The notes beneath the pieces were generated by a model. The model searched no databases. It was not told the origin of the DNA and saw nothing but the letters and a program-made list of their open reading frames with translations. A stretch of 10,972 nucleotides of DNA from positions 1-10,972 of the forward strand of contig JAPLJM010000206.1 of NCBI GenBank assembly GCA_026388595.1. Reading direction: 5' to 3'. Below, one piece after another: positions 1 to 8,749 of this stretch. Position numbers and translations under genes: made by a program. Positions within the stretch are counted from its first letter, which is position 1. Each line of letters opens with the position of its first letter. Source of the stretch: Deltaproteobacteria bacterium. GTDB taxonomy: Bacteria; Desulfobacterota; Syntrophia; Syntrophales; Fen-1087.

Positions 1-1891
1 GCCCGGGAAAGATGTCCTGCTGCAGATGCTGCGCCATGCGGGTGGCGTCTTTGAGGTCCAGGGCTTCCGACTCCGTCACCAGGGGGTAAACAATAAAGAT
101 CTGGTGTTTCTTTGCCAGTTCTTTGCGAATAATCTCATAGACCTGCGGGCGATGGGATTCATAGAAAACCTTCGTCCTGATGGGTTTTTTCCGGGGCGGT
201 AGTTCATCGATGACGGAGACGTCGAGATCCCCGTAAACCGTCATGGCAAGCGTTCTGGGAATGGGGGTGGCTGTCATGACCAGAACGTCCGGGGTCAGAC
301 CCTTTGTCCGGAGGGTTGCACGCTGGAGAACACCGAAACGGTGCTGTTCGTCGATGACGACCAGGCCGAGCTTTCCGTAACTCACGCCTTCCTGGATCAG
401 TGCATGCGTCCCGACGATGATATCCGCACGGCCCGCTGCAATCTCCCCGTTAATCTCTTTCCGTTCGCCTGGCCTGCTGCTGCCGGTCAGCAGGACGGAT
501 TTCAGGTTCAGTCGGTCCGCCCAGCCTTTAATGTTGGTGTAATGCTGCTGGGCCAGAAGCTCCGTGGGGGCCATCAGGGCGGCCTGATAGTGGTTTTCAC
601 AGGCCGAGACCATGGCAGCCATAGCCACCACCGTCTTTCCGGAACCCACGTCGCCCTGCAAAAGACGGTGCATGACCGTCTGCCCTGCCATATCCCCTTC
701 GATTTCAGAGATGACACGTCTTTGAGCGGCGGTGAGTGAAAAGGGAAGCAACGCATAGAATTGGACCACAAGCCGCTCTCCGGTATTGAAAGCAATTCCC
801 TGATCCAGGAGATGGCCTTTCCGTTTCAGGGCCAGACCCAATTGAAAAAAGAAGAATTCATCATAGATGAGGCGATGATGGGCGGGAGAGCGGATTTCGT
901 TGTACAAAGCCAAGTCGGCCTCCCCTTCCGGAAAATGGCAATTGCGAAGGGCGTCGTGAATGTGGATCAAATGATGTTTTTCACAAAAGGCCTCAGGAAT
1001 GGGGCTGGTGATATAGCGGGTGTAATCATTGAGCACCCGCATGGCGATCCGCCTGAGCGTTTTTTGATGCAGGCCTTCCGTTTCCGAATAAATAGGGACA
1101 ATGCGTTTGAAATGAAGCAGGTTTGAATCGTCCTCATCGAGGATTTCATAGTCCGGGTGAATCATATCTTTCCCGGCTTTGAAAAGACGGACCTCTCCCG
1201 TCAGAATCACCTGAACACCGGCCTTGAAGGTGTTTTTCAGATAGGCGAGGCTCCCCTTGAACCATTTGGCAGTGAGGACCCCGCTGCCGTCGTCAACGGT
1301 GACCTCAAAGGCCCTCCGCCTTTGATAGAGCCTGACATCCGCGTGCATAACCCTGCCGATCACGGTCTCCTTGATCCCAACCCTTGCCTGGCCGATTTTT
1401 TGCGCGATCCGCCGGTCTTCGTAGCGGCGCGGCAGAAAGTAAAAGAGGTCCTCGATGGTTTTGACGCCTTTTCTGGCCAGCAGTTGCGCGATCCTTGGGC
1501 CCACGCCCCTGATGAACTGTACATCCATGGACAGTTTTGTCACGGCTTGCTTCAAATCCTGCATACGGTCTGCCCCACCCTGTTGATGTCCACCGGGGGG
1601 AGGGACGGCGGCCGCGAACTGTTGCCTGATTTCGCCCGTTAAAAGAAGCGCCTGCTGAATGATATCTTTCTTTTGCTCTGCCGGGAGCCGGTCATATCCG
1701 CTGAAACAGGCCTGGAGCCTGTCGGTGAGGCCGTGAACAGCCATGCCCATCTGATCATCGATTCCGGCTGTCGGGAGGGCATCCAGCAGTTTCGTCAGCA
1801 GATTCAACACGGTCGCTTCCAGATCTTTGACAAGGGGCAGGTGTTTATAGCCGTCCCGCGAGGAGAAATTGAGCGGCTGCTCGATTTTCAT
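1..1891 (-). CDS. recG: ATP-dependent DNA helicase RecG (C-terminus beyond window)
   Basis: RecG is a superfamily 2 DNA translocase that remodels stalled replication forks and branch-migrates Holliday junctions. Reading the minus strand from the ATG at 1891 gives 630 uninterrupted residues running off the left edge. The order is: an N-terminal extension of about 115 residues; the RecG wedge/OB region (FIRGVGPRIAQLLARKG near 127-142, PRRYEDRR near 154-161, DDGSG at 200-204); Walker A GDVGSGKT at 413-420; DEQH (motif II) at 514-517; TATPIPRTL (motif III) at 540-548. The final helicase motifs and the RecG C-terminal hook are outside the window. The extension makes it longer than the roughly 690-residue E. 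coli protein, as in many non-enterobacterial RecGs. The start is uncertain: no strong Shine-Dalgarno precedes 1891, and an in-frame TTG lies 24 bases upstream at 1915. It is divergent from purM. Identity is very secure; only the exact start is in doubt. Confidence 0.97.
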   Translation of the reverse strand, partial: MKIEQPLNFSSRDGYKHLPLVKDLEATVLNLLTKLLDALPTAGIDDQMGMAVHGLTDRLQACFSGYDRLPAEQKKDIIQQALLLTGEIRQQFAAAVPPPGGHQQGGADRMQDLKQAVTKLSMDVQFIRGVGPRIAQLLARKGVKTIEDLFYFLPRRYEDRRIAQKIGQARVGIKETVIGRVMHADVRLYQRRRAFEVTVDDGSGVLTAKWFKGSLAYLKNTFKAGVQVILTGEVRLFKAGKDMIHPDYEILDEDDSNLLHFKRIVPIYSETEGLHQKTLRRIAMRVLNDYTRYITSPIPEAFCEKHHLIHIHDALRNCHFPEGEADLALYNEIRSPAHHRLIYDEFFFFQLGLALKRKGHLLDQGIAFNTGERLVVQFYALLPFSLTAAQRRVISEIEGDMAGQTVMHRLLQGDVGSGKTVVAMAAMVSACENHYQAALMAPTELLAQQHYTNIKGWADRLNLKSVLLTGSSRPGERKEINGEIAAGRADIIVGTHALIQEGVSYGKLGLVVIDEQHRFGVLQRATLRTKGLTPDVLVMTATPIPRTLAMTVYGDLDVSVIDELPPRKKPIRTKVFYESHRPQVYEIIRKELAKKHQIFIVYPLVTESEALDLKDATRMAQHLQQDIFPG

Positions 1892-2018
1892 CAGAATTGC
1901 GTTTAAAAGGTCCAAGGCGTTCCGTAACCCATAAATATAATGATTTCAAACATAATCCGTTTCAGGCGTTAGCAAATCCGGATTAATTACGCAAGCAAAA
2001 GATTTTATGATTCAGGAT

Positions 2019-2047
2019 TTGACATTTATAGCCGGTTGGGTTACAAA
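2019..2047 (+). promoter_or_regulatory. Candidate sigma-70 promoter for purM-purN-pfk
   Basis: A perfect -35 hexamer TTGACA (2019-2024) is followed after exactly 17 bases by TACAAA (2042-2047), which matches four of six positions of the -10 consensus. Transcription would start near 2054 and leave a leader of about 75 bases before purM. I see no convincing PurR-type operator or riboswitch in that leader. Confidence 0.6.
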
Positions 2048-2129
2048 AAGAGACTCGTTTACAGCATTCACAGCGGGTATCGGGCCAGGCACATGGCACG
2101 TCAATCTATTAATAATCATTGGAGATCTC

Positions 2130-3173
2130 ATGATGGAACAAGCCACCTACAAAGGCGCCGGCGTTGATATTGACAAGGCAAATCTGTTTATCGAAAAAAT
2201 CAAACCCCTGATTAAAACAACGGCCCGCAAGGAGGTTCTGAGCGGGATCGGCGGCTTTGGCGCTCTGTTCCGGCTGGATGTAGAGAAATACAGGAGCCCG
2301 ATCCTGGTGTCCTCCACCGATGGTGTGGGAACAAAGCTCAAGGTTGCCCAGAGCATGGACAAGCATGACACCGTCGGCATCGATCTGGTGGCCATGTCCG
2401 TCAATGATGTCATCGTACAGGGCGCGGAACCGCTCTTTTTTCTGGACTATATCGCTACCGGAAAGATCGGCCTGGAGCAGAGTGTGCAGATCGTTCAGGG
2501 AATTGTCCAGGGTTGCCAGGATGCGGGGTGCGCCCTGATCGGTGGTGAAACCGCAGAAATGCCGGGATTTTATGCCGAAAACGAATACGATCTCGCCGGC
2601 TTCTGTGTCGGCGTTGTTGAAGCGGATAAACTGATTGACGGTTCCGCCATCCGTGTGGGCGACAGAATCATCGGCCTTGCTTCGAGCGGTCTTCACAGCA
2701 ACGGTTTTTCCTTAGCCAGAAAGGTTCTCTTTGACGATGGAAAGCTCAATGTGCATGATTGCGTTGCCGGTCTTGACGAATCCATCGGGGCGGCGCTGCT
2801 CCGCCCGACGAAAATATACGTAAAATCCCTGCTGAAGCTGCTGAAAAGTTTCAATGTCAAGGGGCTTGTCCACATTACCGGCGGCGGTTTTCTCGATAAT
2901 ATCCCCCGCATCCTTCCCCCTCCCTGCTGCGCGAACATCCGGAAAGACGCCTGGGATATCCCGGCCATCTTCAATGTCATCAGCGAGATGGGACGGATCG
3001 AGGAGCAGGAAATGTTCCGCGTCTTTAACATGGGGATCGGCATGATCGTGATCGTCGCGGAAAAAGAGTGTGCCGATGTCATGGAACTGCTTGCCATGCT
3101 GGGTGAAAAGGCATACGTCCTGGGCAGCGTGGAAATGACAGGGGCTGACCGGCCCCAAGTGATGTTGACGTGA
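2130..3173 (+). CDS. purM: Phosphoribosylformylglycinamidine cyclo-ligase (AIR synthetase)
   Basis: PurM closes the imidazole ring in de novo purine synthesis, converting formylglycinamidine ribotide (FGAM) plus ATP to aminoimidazole ribotide (AIR) in the cytoplasm. The 347-residue product matches the usual length (about 345). Visible landmarks: YKGAGVDID at 7-15, DGVGTK at 64-69, DLVAMSVND at 85-93, GGETAEMPG at 138-146, SSGLHSNG at 185-192, HITGGGFLDNIPR at 248-260 and FNMGIGM at 299-305. The frame is open upstream to an ATG at 2007. The family start and a GGAG at 2121-2124 point to the double ATG at 2130/2133 instead; spacing is 5 bases to the first ATG and 8 to the second, so 2133 (346 residues) is equally possible. 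It is the first gene of a tight operon with purN and pfk, and its TGA overlaps the purN ATG. Confidence 0.96.
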   Translation: MMEQATYKGAGVDIDKANLFIEKIKPLIKTTARKEVLSGIGGFGALFRLDVEKYRSPILVSSTDGVGTKLKVAQSMDKHDTVGIDLVAMSVNDVIVQGAEPLFFLDYIATGKIGLEQSVQIVQGIVQGCQDAGCALIGGETAEMPGFYAENEYDLAGFCVGVVEADKLIDGSAIRVGDRIIGLASSGLHSNGFSLARKVLFDDGKLNVHDCVAGLDESIGAALLRPTKIYVKSLLKLLKSFNVKGLVHITGGGFLDNIPRILPPPCCANIRKDAWDIPAIFNVISEMGRIEEQEMFRVFNMGIGMIVIVAEKECADVMELLAMLGEKAYVLGSVEMTGADRPQVMLT

Positions 3174-3841
3174 TGAAGGAGAAAAAGCTGAAGATCGGCG
3201 TTCTGGTATCGGGCAGCGGGTCCAATCTGCAATCCATTATCGATGGCATTGAAGCAGGCCGTCTGGACGCCGAAATCAGCGTGACGATCAGCAGCAAGCC
3301 CGACGCTTATGCCCTGGTGCGGTGCAAGAAACATGGCATACCGGCCGTCGTGATCCGGCATCAGGACTTCCCCACACGGGAAGCCTTTGATCGCCAGATG
3401 ATCGACGTCCTGAGGTCCCATGCGGTGGAACTGGTGGTCATGGCCGGCTTCATGCGGGTGCTGACGCCTGTGTTTCTCAATGCATTTCCCATGAAAATCA
3501 TGAATATTCACCCCGCCCTGCTGCCCGCCTTTCCGGGCACCCATGTACAGCAGCAGGCCATTGACCATGGCGTCAGATTCTCGGGATGCACGGTTCATTT
3601 TGCCGACGAGGGGGTCGATACGGGGCCTGTCATCATCCAGGCCGTTGTGCCCGTGCTCGCCGGGGACACCGCCGATACCCTGGCGGCAAGAATCCTCAGG
3701 GAGGAACACCGGATTTACCCGCAGGCCATTCAGCTCTATGCCGAGGGAAGACTCGCACTTTCCGGCCGGAAGGTCATTATAAAAGAGTGTCCGGTGATGC
3801 CGGAGTCGGCGTTTCACAATCCGCCTTTATCCGGCTTTTAA
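3173..3841 (+). CDS. purN: Phosphoribosylglycinamide formyltransferase (GART), folate-dependent
   Basis: PurN transfers a formyl group from 10-formyltetrahydrofolate to glycinamide ribotide (GAR), two pathway steps before PurM acts. The 222-residue product shows the phosphate-binding SGSGSNLQ at 13-20, VVMAGFMRVL at 88-97, NIHPALLPAFPGTH at 111-124 and SGCTVHF..EGVDTGP at 137-152. The catalytic Asn-His-Asp triad is present as N111, H113 and D149. The C-terminus (about residues 200-222) is a short tail I cannot match to a motif. The ATG at 3173 overlaps the purM TGA (TGATG), which suggests translational coupling; a GTG one codon earlier (3170) is an alternative start. The stop TAA is part of the Shine-Dalgarno of the next gene. 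Confidence 0.96.
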   Translation: MKEKKLKIGVLVSGSGSNLQSIIDGIEAGRLDAEISVTISSKPDAYALVRCKKHGIPAVVIRHQDFPTREAFDRQMIDVLRSHAVELVVMAGFMRVLTPVFLNAFPMKIMNIHPALLPAFPGTHVQQQAIDHGVRFSGCTVHFADEGVDTGPVIIQAVVPVLAGDTADTLAARILREEHRIYPQAIQLYAEGRLALSGRKVIIKECPVMPESAFHNPPLSGF

Positions 3842-3853
3842 GGAGCAGACACC

Positions 3854-5164
<1,311 letters not shown>

Positions 5165-5172
5165 AAAAGTGC

Positions 5173-5201
5173 TTGCAAATATCACGCTTATGGTTTAGAA
5201 G
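5173..5201 (+). promoter_or_regulatory. Candidate sigma-70 promoter for rpmB
   Basis: TTGCAA (5173-5178) and TAGAAG (5196-5201) are separated by 17 bases; each matches four of six consensus positions. They lie just after the pfk stop and just before rpmB. It is weak on sequence alone; read-through from the pur-pfk operon would serve equally well. Confidence 0.3.
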
Positions 5202-5231
5202 CCCGTTCATTCTTTGTGAAGGAGTCAGTTT

Positions 5232-5429
5232 ATGTCCAGAATCTGTGAAGTATGTGGAAAGAAACCCGTCGTGGGCAATAATGTCAGCCATGCCAATAAT
5301 AAAACCAGAAAAGTATGGTTTCCCAATCTGCAGAAAGTGCGCTGTGTGGATGAAAAAACAAAGGCGGTGAAACGGGTGAAGGTCTGTACCCGCTGCATCC
5401 GCTCCGGTTTTATAAAGAAGGCCCTCTAA
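5232..5429 (+). CDS. rpmB: 50S ribosomal protein L28
   Basis: L28 is a small protein of the large ribosomal subunit. The 65-residue product has the family opening MSRICEVCGKKP, the central NNVSHANNKTRKVWFPNLQ region (residues 16-34) and the basic C-terminus VKVCTRCIRSGFIKK. Two CxxC pairs, C5/C8 and C52/C55, mark it as the zinc-binding (C+) form of L28, as opposed to the cysteine-free form. An AAGGAG at 5219-5224 precedes the ATG at good spacing. It stands alone after pfk and is followed by a strong hairpin 66 bases downstream. Confidence 0.97.
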   Translation: MSRICEVCGKKPVVGNNVSHANNKTRKVWFPNLQKVRCVDEKTKAVKRVKVCTRCIRSGFIKKAL

Positions 5430-5494
5430 GGCCTATTTGAAGTCCGTCGGTCCATTCCATGACCCCTGTTCGGACGTCACGATCCTTCCGGTCC

Positions 5495-5530
5495 AGGCCG
5501 AATTAATCGATAAGAAGATTGATTCGGCCT
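5495..5530. terminator. Strong hairpin between convergent rpmB and exported-protein gene
   Basis: Two 14-base arms (5495-5508 and 5517-5530, beginning AGGCCGAA and ending TTCGGCCT) flank an 8-base loop. All positions pair in RNA if one U-G wobble is allowed. It lies between convergent stops, where a bidirectional terminator is expected. Neither strand shows a proper U-run directly after the stem, so intrinsic termination is plausible but not proven. I see no gene in the rest of 5430-5621. Confidence 0.5.
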
Positions 5531-5621
5531 TCATCATTCATGGCAACTCATTGAACTCGTCTCGGGAAATTCACCTTTGTCCATACACCGGGGCCGACCC
5601 AGGCGGTCTCCCCGTTGTTTT

Positions 5622-6050
5622 TCAGATCTTCTTCTGCAAGGCTGGGTCAATGATCATTTTTTTCAGGTCGTTGAGCCGGATCTGAAAGGTGCCGAATTTC
5701 GTCCGGCCGTAGGCCTTTCTGTCTTTGCTGATGACCAGTTCCAAGCTGCTTCCATCGCGCAGTGTTATCTGTCCGTAGAACTTTTCTGCATATTGGCGAA
5801 AAACGATCTGCTGAATGTTTTCAAAAGCCACGGCGAAAGTCCCCTCCCCTTTCTTACCGTCCAGAAAGGTCGTGCCCTCAATACTGGCGTCCATGCATTC
5901 CGTGGTTACATCCGTTTGATCGATGTAGGTCGCCGTGAATTTCTTTGCCGGGACAGGGATTTTATCGGTCGGCACCCCGCCCTGAGCCCCCATGCCCAAC
6001 AGAAGGGGCAACCCGATTATCATGAGAAGAAAACAAAAATACCGTTTCAT
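5622..6050 (-). CDS. Exported protein of unknown function
   Basis: I do not recognise this family. The 142-residue product starts with a short basic stretch and a hydrophobic run (residues 4-20, FCFLLMIIGLPLLLG) that looks like a Sec signal peptide or membrane anchor. No lipobox cysteine follows. The mature part is predicted mostly beta: TFAVAFENIQQIVF near 71-84, GQITLRDGSSLELVI near 93-107 and TKFGTFQIRLNDLKKMII near 117-134, an alternation typical of small all-beta periplasmic domains. The start at 6050 has GGGAGG (6055-6060) just upstream. A second in-frame ATG at 6176, with GGGGAG before it, would add 42 polar residues ahead of the hydrophobic run; I prefer 6050 because it gives a normal signal peptide. 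It is convergent with rpmB and divergent from recJ, so context gives no functional hint. Confidence 0.75.
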   Translation of the reverse strand: MKRYFCFLLMIIGLPLLLGMGAQGGVPTDKIPVPAKKFTATYIDQTDVTTECMDASIEGTTFLDGKKGEGTFAVAFENIQQIVFRQYAEKFYGQITLRDGSSLELVISKDRKAYGRTKFGTFQIRLNDLKKMIIDPALQKKI

Positions 6051-6187
6051 GAGGCCTCCCGAAAATGATTTTCCTTTGACAGTTTCCTGATATGATTTGG
6101 GCCTTTCCGTAACACTTAATCCTCGACGGAGCAAGCTATAATTACGGGACTGTCTTGAATTCTTCCCTGTTTTCATCAATTCTCCCC

Positions 6188-6215
6188 TTGACAGAAAGGC
6201 CCATATTTGTAAGAG
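6188..6215 (+). promoter_or_regulatory. Candidate recJ promoter
   Basis: A perfect TTGACA at 6188-6193 is followed after 16 bases by TAAGAG (6210-6215), a poor -10. It is correctly placed 40-70 bases before recJ. The other TTGACA in this spacer (6076-6081) has no -10 at acceptable distance. Confidence 0.3.
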
Positions 6216-6256
6216 ACTGACATCGTAATTCGATAAACGGAAAGTTAAAGACATTC

Positions 6257-8002
6257 ATGAGTAAAACAACCCTACCTCTGACGCAATGGACGACGGCGGA
6301 GCCGAATCAAGCCGTTCAGGATAACCTCGTCAATGAACTCGGCATTCATCCCATCGTATCCCGGATTCTGGCCAGCCGGGATATCCTGACCCCTGATGAT
6401 GCCAGACGCTACCTGGCCCCTTCCCTTCAGGATCTTCATAACCCGTTCTTGCTGAAGGGGATGCGCAAGGCGGTGGAAAGGGTCATCAACGCAATCCATA
6501 ACCAGGAAAAGATAACCGTCTACGGCGATTACGATGCCGACGGGATCACCTCCGTTGCCGTTTTGGTCAAATTTCTTCAGCAGTTCCTTCCGGACGTCGA
6601 CTATTACATTCCCGACCGTATCCTGGAAGGATATGGTCTCAACAGGACCGGCGTGGACAGGATCAAAAATGGGGGCAGCCGGCTGATTATCACCATTGAC
6701 TGCGGTGTTTCCGATCACGACGCGGTCAGCTATGCCAGCGCCATGGGGTTGGATACGGTGATCCTGGATCACCATGAAGTTCCCGGCACGGTCCCCGATG
6801 CCTTCGCCATCGTCAATCCGAAGCAATCCGATTGTTCCTTCCCCTTCAAGCATCTGGCCGCGGTGGGCATTGCCTTTAATTTTCTGATTGCACTCAGAGG
6901 CCTGCTCCGGAAGGAGGGATACTGGACAGAGAATCGGTCTCCGAATCTCCGGGAATACCTGGATCTGGTCGCGATCGGCACCATCGGTGATATTTCACCC
7001 CTGCTTGACGAAAACCGGATCTTTACAAAAATCGGTTTGGATCTGATCACGGAAAGCAGACGCGTTGGCCTGACCGCCCTGAAGGAGATCTGCGGCGTCG
7101 AGAATCAGGTCATTGACTCCGGCAAGGCCTCCTTCTGTCTTATTCCCCGGATCAACGCGGCGGGGCGCATCGGGTCGCCGCTTGACGCCGTCCGGCTGTT
7201 GCTCACCGATAATGTTGAAGAAGCCAGGGATCTGGCCAGAAAACTGGATGTGTGCAACCGCAAGCGACAGACCATGGAAAAGGTTATTTTTTCTGAACTC
7301 ATCGATAGTATTGAAAAGAAATTGAATATTGAGAAAAGGAGCGTGCTTGTCTTCGCTTCATCGAAATGGCATCCCGGCGTCATCGGAATTGTAGCCTCAC
7401 GACTCGTTGACCGTTATTGCCGCCCTGCCATCCTGATCAGCCTGAAAGATGGCGTTGGAAAAGGGTCCGGCAGGAGCGTCTCCGCTTTCAATATCTACGA
7501 GGGCCTGAAAAAATGCGATTCACGCCTGCTCGCCTACGGAGGGCATCGCTATGCTGCGGGAATCTCCATCAGAGAAGAAGAAATTCAATCCTTTACCGAT
7601 CAGCTTGATGCCGTCATCAAAGAGGAGGCGACGCTGGTGAACTTTGTCTCCCATACCACGATCGATGCATACTGTCAGCTCAGTGATATCAATCATGCCA
7701 TGGTGTCGCATCTGGATACGCTGGCGCCCTTCGGCAGTCAGAATCCCGAACCGGTGCTGTGCGCCCGCAATGTCAACGTCAGCTCTCCCTCCGTCGTCGG
7801 TAATAACCATCTTCGTATGCGCATCAATGGGGACGGGGTTTCCTGCAATTCCATCTGGTTCAGCAAGGGACATTTTCTGCATGCCCTCTCCGGTCCCAGC
7901 CTGGACATTGCCTTCACCCCTCAAATCAATAACTGGAATGGCGCGACGGATATACAACTGAAAATGAAAGATATCACCATCCAGAATCTGGCGACTTCAT
8001 AA
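6257..8002 (+). CDS. recJ: Single-stranded-DNA-specific 5'-3' exonuclease RecJ
   Basis: RecJ degrades 5'-ended single-stranded DNA in recombination, mismatch repair and fork processing. The 581-residue length is normal (E. coli 577). Visible: the DHH-domain metal motifs DYDADG at 91-96, IDCG at 147-150, LDHHE at 170-174 and GTIGDISPL at 241-249; the linker with RINAAGRIGSPLDAV at 298-312; the DHHA1 part with SSKWHPGVIGIVASRLV at 368-384, GSGRS at 403-407 and the GGH of AYGGHRYAAG at 426-435; then the C-terminal OB-like domain. All metal-binding motifs are intact. The Shine-Dalgarno before the ATG is weak. It is divergent from the small exported-protein gene and is followed by repeat element A, with no intrinsic terminator of its own on the plus strand. 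Confidence 0.96.
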   Translation: MSKTTLPLTQWTTAEPNQAVQDNLVNELGIHPIVSRILASRDILTPDDARRYLAPSLQDLHNPFLLKGMRKAVERVINAIHNQEKITVYGDYDADGITSVAVLVKFLQQFLPDVDYYIPDRILEGYGLNRTGVDRIKNGGSRLIITIDCGVSDHDAVSYASAMGLDTVILDHHEVPGTVPDAFAIVNPKQSDCSFPFKHLAAVGIAFNFLIALRGLLRKEGYWTENRSPNLREYLDLVAIGTIGDISPLLDENRIFTKIGLDLITESRRVGLTALKEICGVENQVIDSGKASFCLIPRINAAGRIGSPLDAVRLLLTDNVEEARDLARKLDVCNRKRQTMEKVIFSELIDSIEKKLNIEKRSVLVFASSKWHPGVIGIVASRLVDRYCRPAILISLKDGVGKGSGRSVSAFNIYEGLKKCDSRLLAYGGHRYAAGISIREEEIQSFTDQLDAVIKEEATLVNFVSHTTIDAYCQLSDINHAMVSHLDTLAPFGSQNPEPVLCARNVNVSSPSVVGNNHLRMRINGDGVSCNSIWFSKGHFLHALSGPSLDIAFTPQINNWNGATDIQLKMKDITIQNLATS

Positions 8003-8021
8003 AAAAGCTTTGCCTATCCCG

Positions 8022-8159
8022 TGAAAAATGGTTCGCAAACAGCGAATAAGATGTTTTTCGACTTTCCAGTGCTGAAGTTAACCGCTTGTCCGTAATCATC
8101 ATCTAATACGAGCATCCCTGAAGCGAAAAAGATTTTGAGCGGCGGCGAAGCGTTTTTCA
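8022..8159. repeat. Dispersed palindromic element, copy A
   Basis: Its ends are 15-base inverted repeats: left TGAAAAATGGTTCGC (8022-8036) and right 8145-8159, reading TGAAAAACGCTTCGC on the other strand. An inner pair TTTTTCG (8054-8060) and CGAAAAA (8124-8130) can also pair. The whole block aligns nearly end to end with 10670-10808, with about 80% identity over the first 48 bases, similarly high identity over the last 40, and a diverged middle. No open reading frame of note lies inside. It sits between recJ and the terminator of the convergent small gene. It resembles a MITE- or REP-type element, or a structured RNA. Confidence 0.7.
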
Positions 8160-8182
8160 AAGGTGTCAAAAACGGCAACAAA

Positions 8183-8222
8183 AAGAATACCGGCGAGGGG
8201 ATGCTCGCCCGCCGGTATTCTT
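8183..8222 (-). terminator. Rho-independent terminator of the small membrane-protein gene
   Basis: Perfect 13-base arms (8183-8195 and 8210-8222, AAGAATACCGGCG and its complement) enclose a 14-base loop. On the minus strand the stem runs into a T-rich tract (CTTTTTGTTG), the normal arrangement for an intrinsic terminator, beginning 28 bases after the stop of the 8250-8525 gene. On the plus strand it is not followed by Ts. Confidence 0.85.
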
Positions 8223-8249
8223 AGGTGTCGGTAAGTCGGATTGATGTCG

Positions 8250-8525
8250 TTAGCTGATCCAGTTCTTGATCGCTTCCATGACGGGCAGGGTAAACAGGGC
8301 CACGTACACCGTATACAGCGCAAAGGCGCCGGCAACTTCGCTCGCATAAATTTTCGGGAATTTATGTTTCAGGGAAACCATGATCAGGCCGCCGATGATC
8401 AGGCACCCCAACTGGAAATAAGGAAAATTGTCGCCGCTGCCCGCTGCATATTCGGCAAAGCTGAAACCCGCCGTCACCAGAATGACAAAGCCCGCCATGA
8501 ACACCGTTGATAAAGTCTTTTTCAT
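8250..8525 (-). CDS. Small exported/membrane protein, unknown function
   Basis: I do not recognise the family. The 91-residue product begins with a clear signal peptide (MKKTLSTVFMAGFVILVTAG, probable cleavage after SFA at residue 24), a short loop (EYAAGSGDNFPY), then two hydrophobic helices at about 37-52 and 63-83 separated by a basic turn (SLKHKFPKIYAS), ending KNWIS. A strong GGAGG lies 9 bases before the ATG at 8525. The frame stays open upstream to an ATG at 8678, but that leader lacks support. It follows livF by 224 bases, with its own candidate promoter and an excellent terminator, so it is probably expressed alone and perhaps strongly. A role as an accessory to the Liv transporter is conceivable, but nothing in the sequence shows it. 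Confidence 0.85.
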   Translation of the reverse strand: MKKTLSTVFMAGFVILVTAGFSFAEYAAGSGDNFPYFQLGCLIIGGLIMVSLKHKFPKIYASEVAGAFALYTVYVALFTLPVMEAIKNWIS

Positions 8526-8655
8526 GATTTGTCGCCTCCTCCAGCCATGTATGATCTTCGATGATTTGCTTTTTACCCAATAGTAATGAAAGAAGCGTGC
8601 CAGATTGGAAGCGGATAGCGCATTACTTGTAACTAACAGATAATACAGGATATTT

Positions 8656-8683
8656 AAAATATTGATATCGGGCGGCACGTCAA
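8656..8683 (-). promoter_or_regulatory. Candidate promoter of the small membrane-protein gene
   Basis: On the minus strand TTGACG (8683-8678) is followed after 16 bases by TATTTT (8661-8656), matching five and four of six consensus positions. Transcription would begin near 8649, leaving a leader of about 120 bases. A near sigma-54 site lies downstream at 8602-8587 (TGGCACG then TTTCA) but lacks the key G of the -12 element. Confidence 0.4.
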
Positions 8684-8749
8684 AAGGATAGATTTATTTT
8701 CTTAACACTTAACGAAATGTGAAAAAGCGGTTGAAACAATCATTCACCT

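Noticed and set aside
341..1906. Several plus-strand open frames of 77-161 codons across the recG region
   Set aside because: They are antisense shadows of an unbroken RecG frame whose motifs are all intact; none has a recognisable product.
1953..1985. Inverted repeat TAATCCG...CGGATTA between recG and purM as an operator
   Set aside because: Seven-base arms with a 19-base gap, plus the palindrome AATCCGGATT at 1975-1984, are within chance expectation and match no known operator I can name.
2007..2129. Extended purM start at 2007, adding 41 residues
   Set aside because: It overlaps the promoter-like TTGACA at 2019, the added residues do not resemble PurM, and a GGAG precedes the 2130/2133 ATGs that match the family start.
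6076..6096. TTGACA at 6076 with TATGAT at 6091 as a recJ promoter
   Set aside because: The two hexamers are separated by only 9 bases, too close for sigma-70.
8717..8736. Third partial copy of the palindromic element (TGAAAAAGCGGTTGAAAC)
   Set aside because: Only about a dozen bases resemble the left end, an extra base is needed to align, and no matching right arm is present. Chance A-rich similarity is likely.
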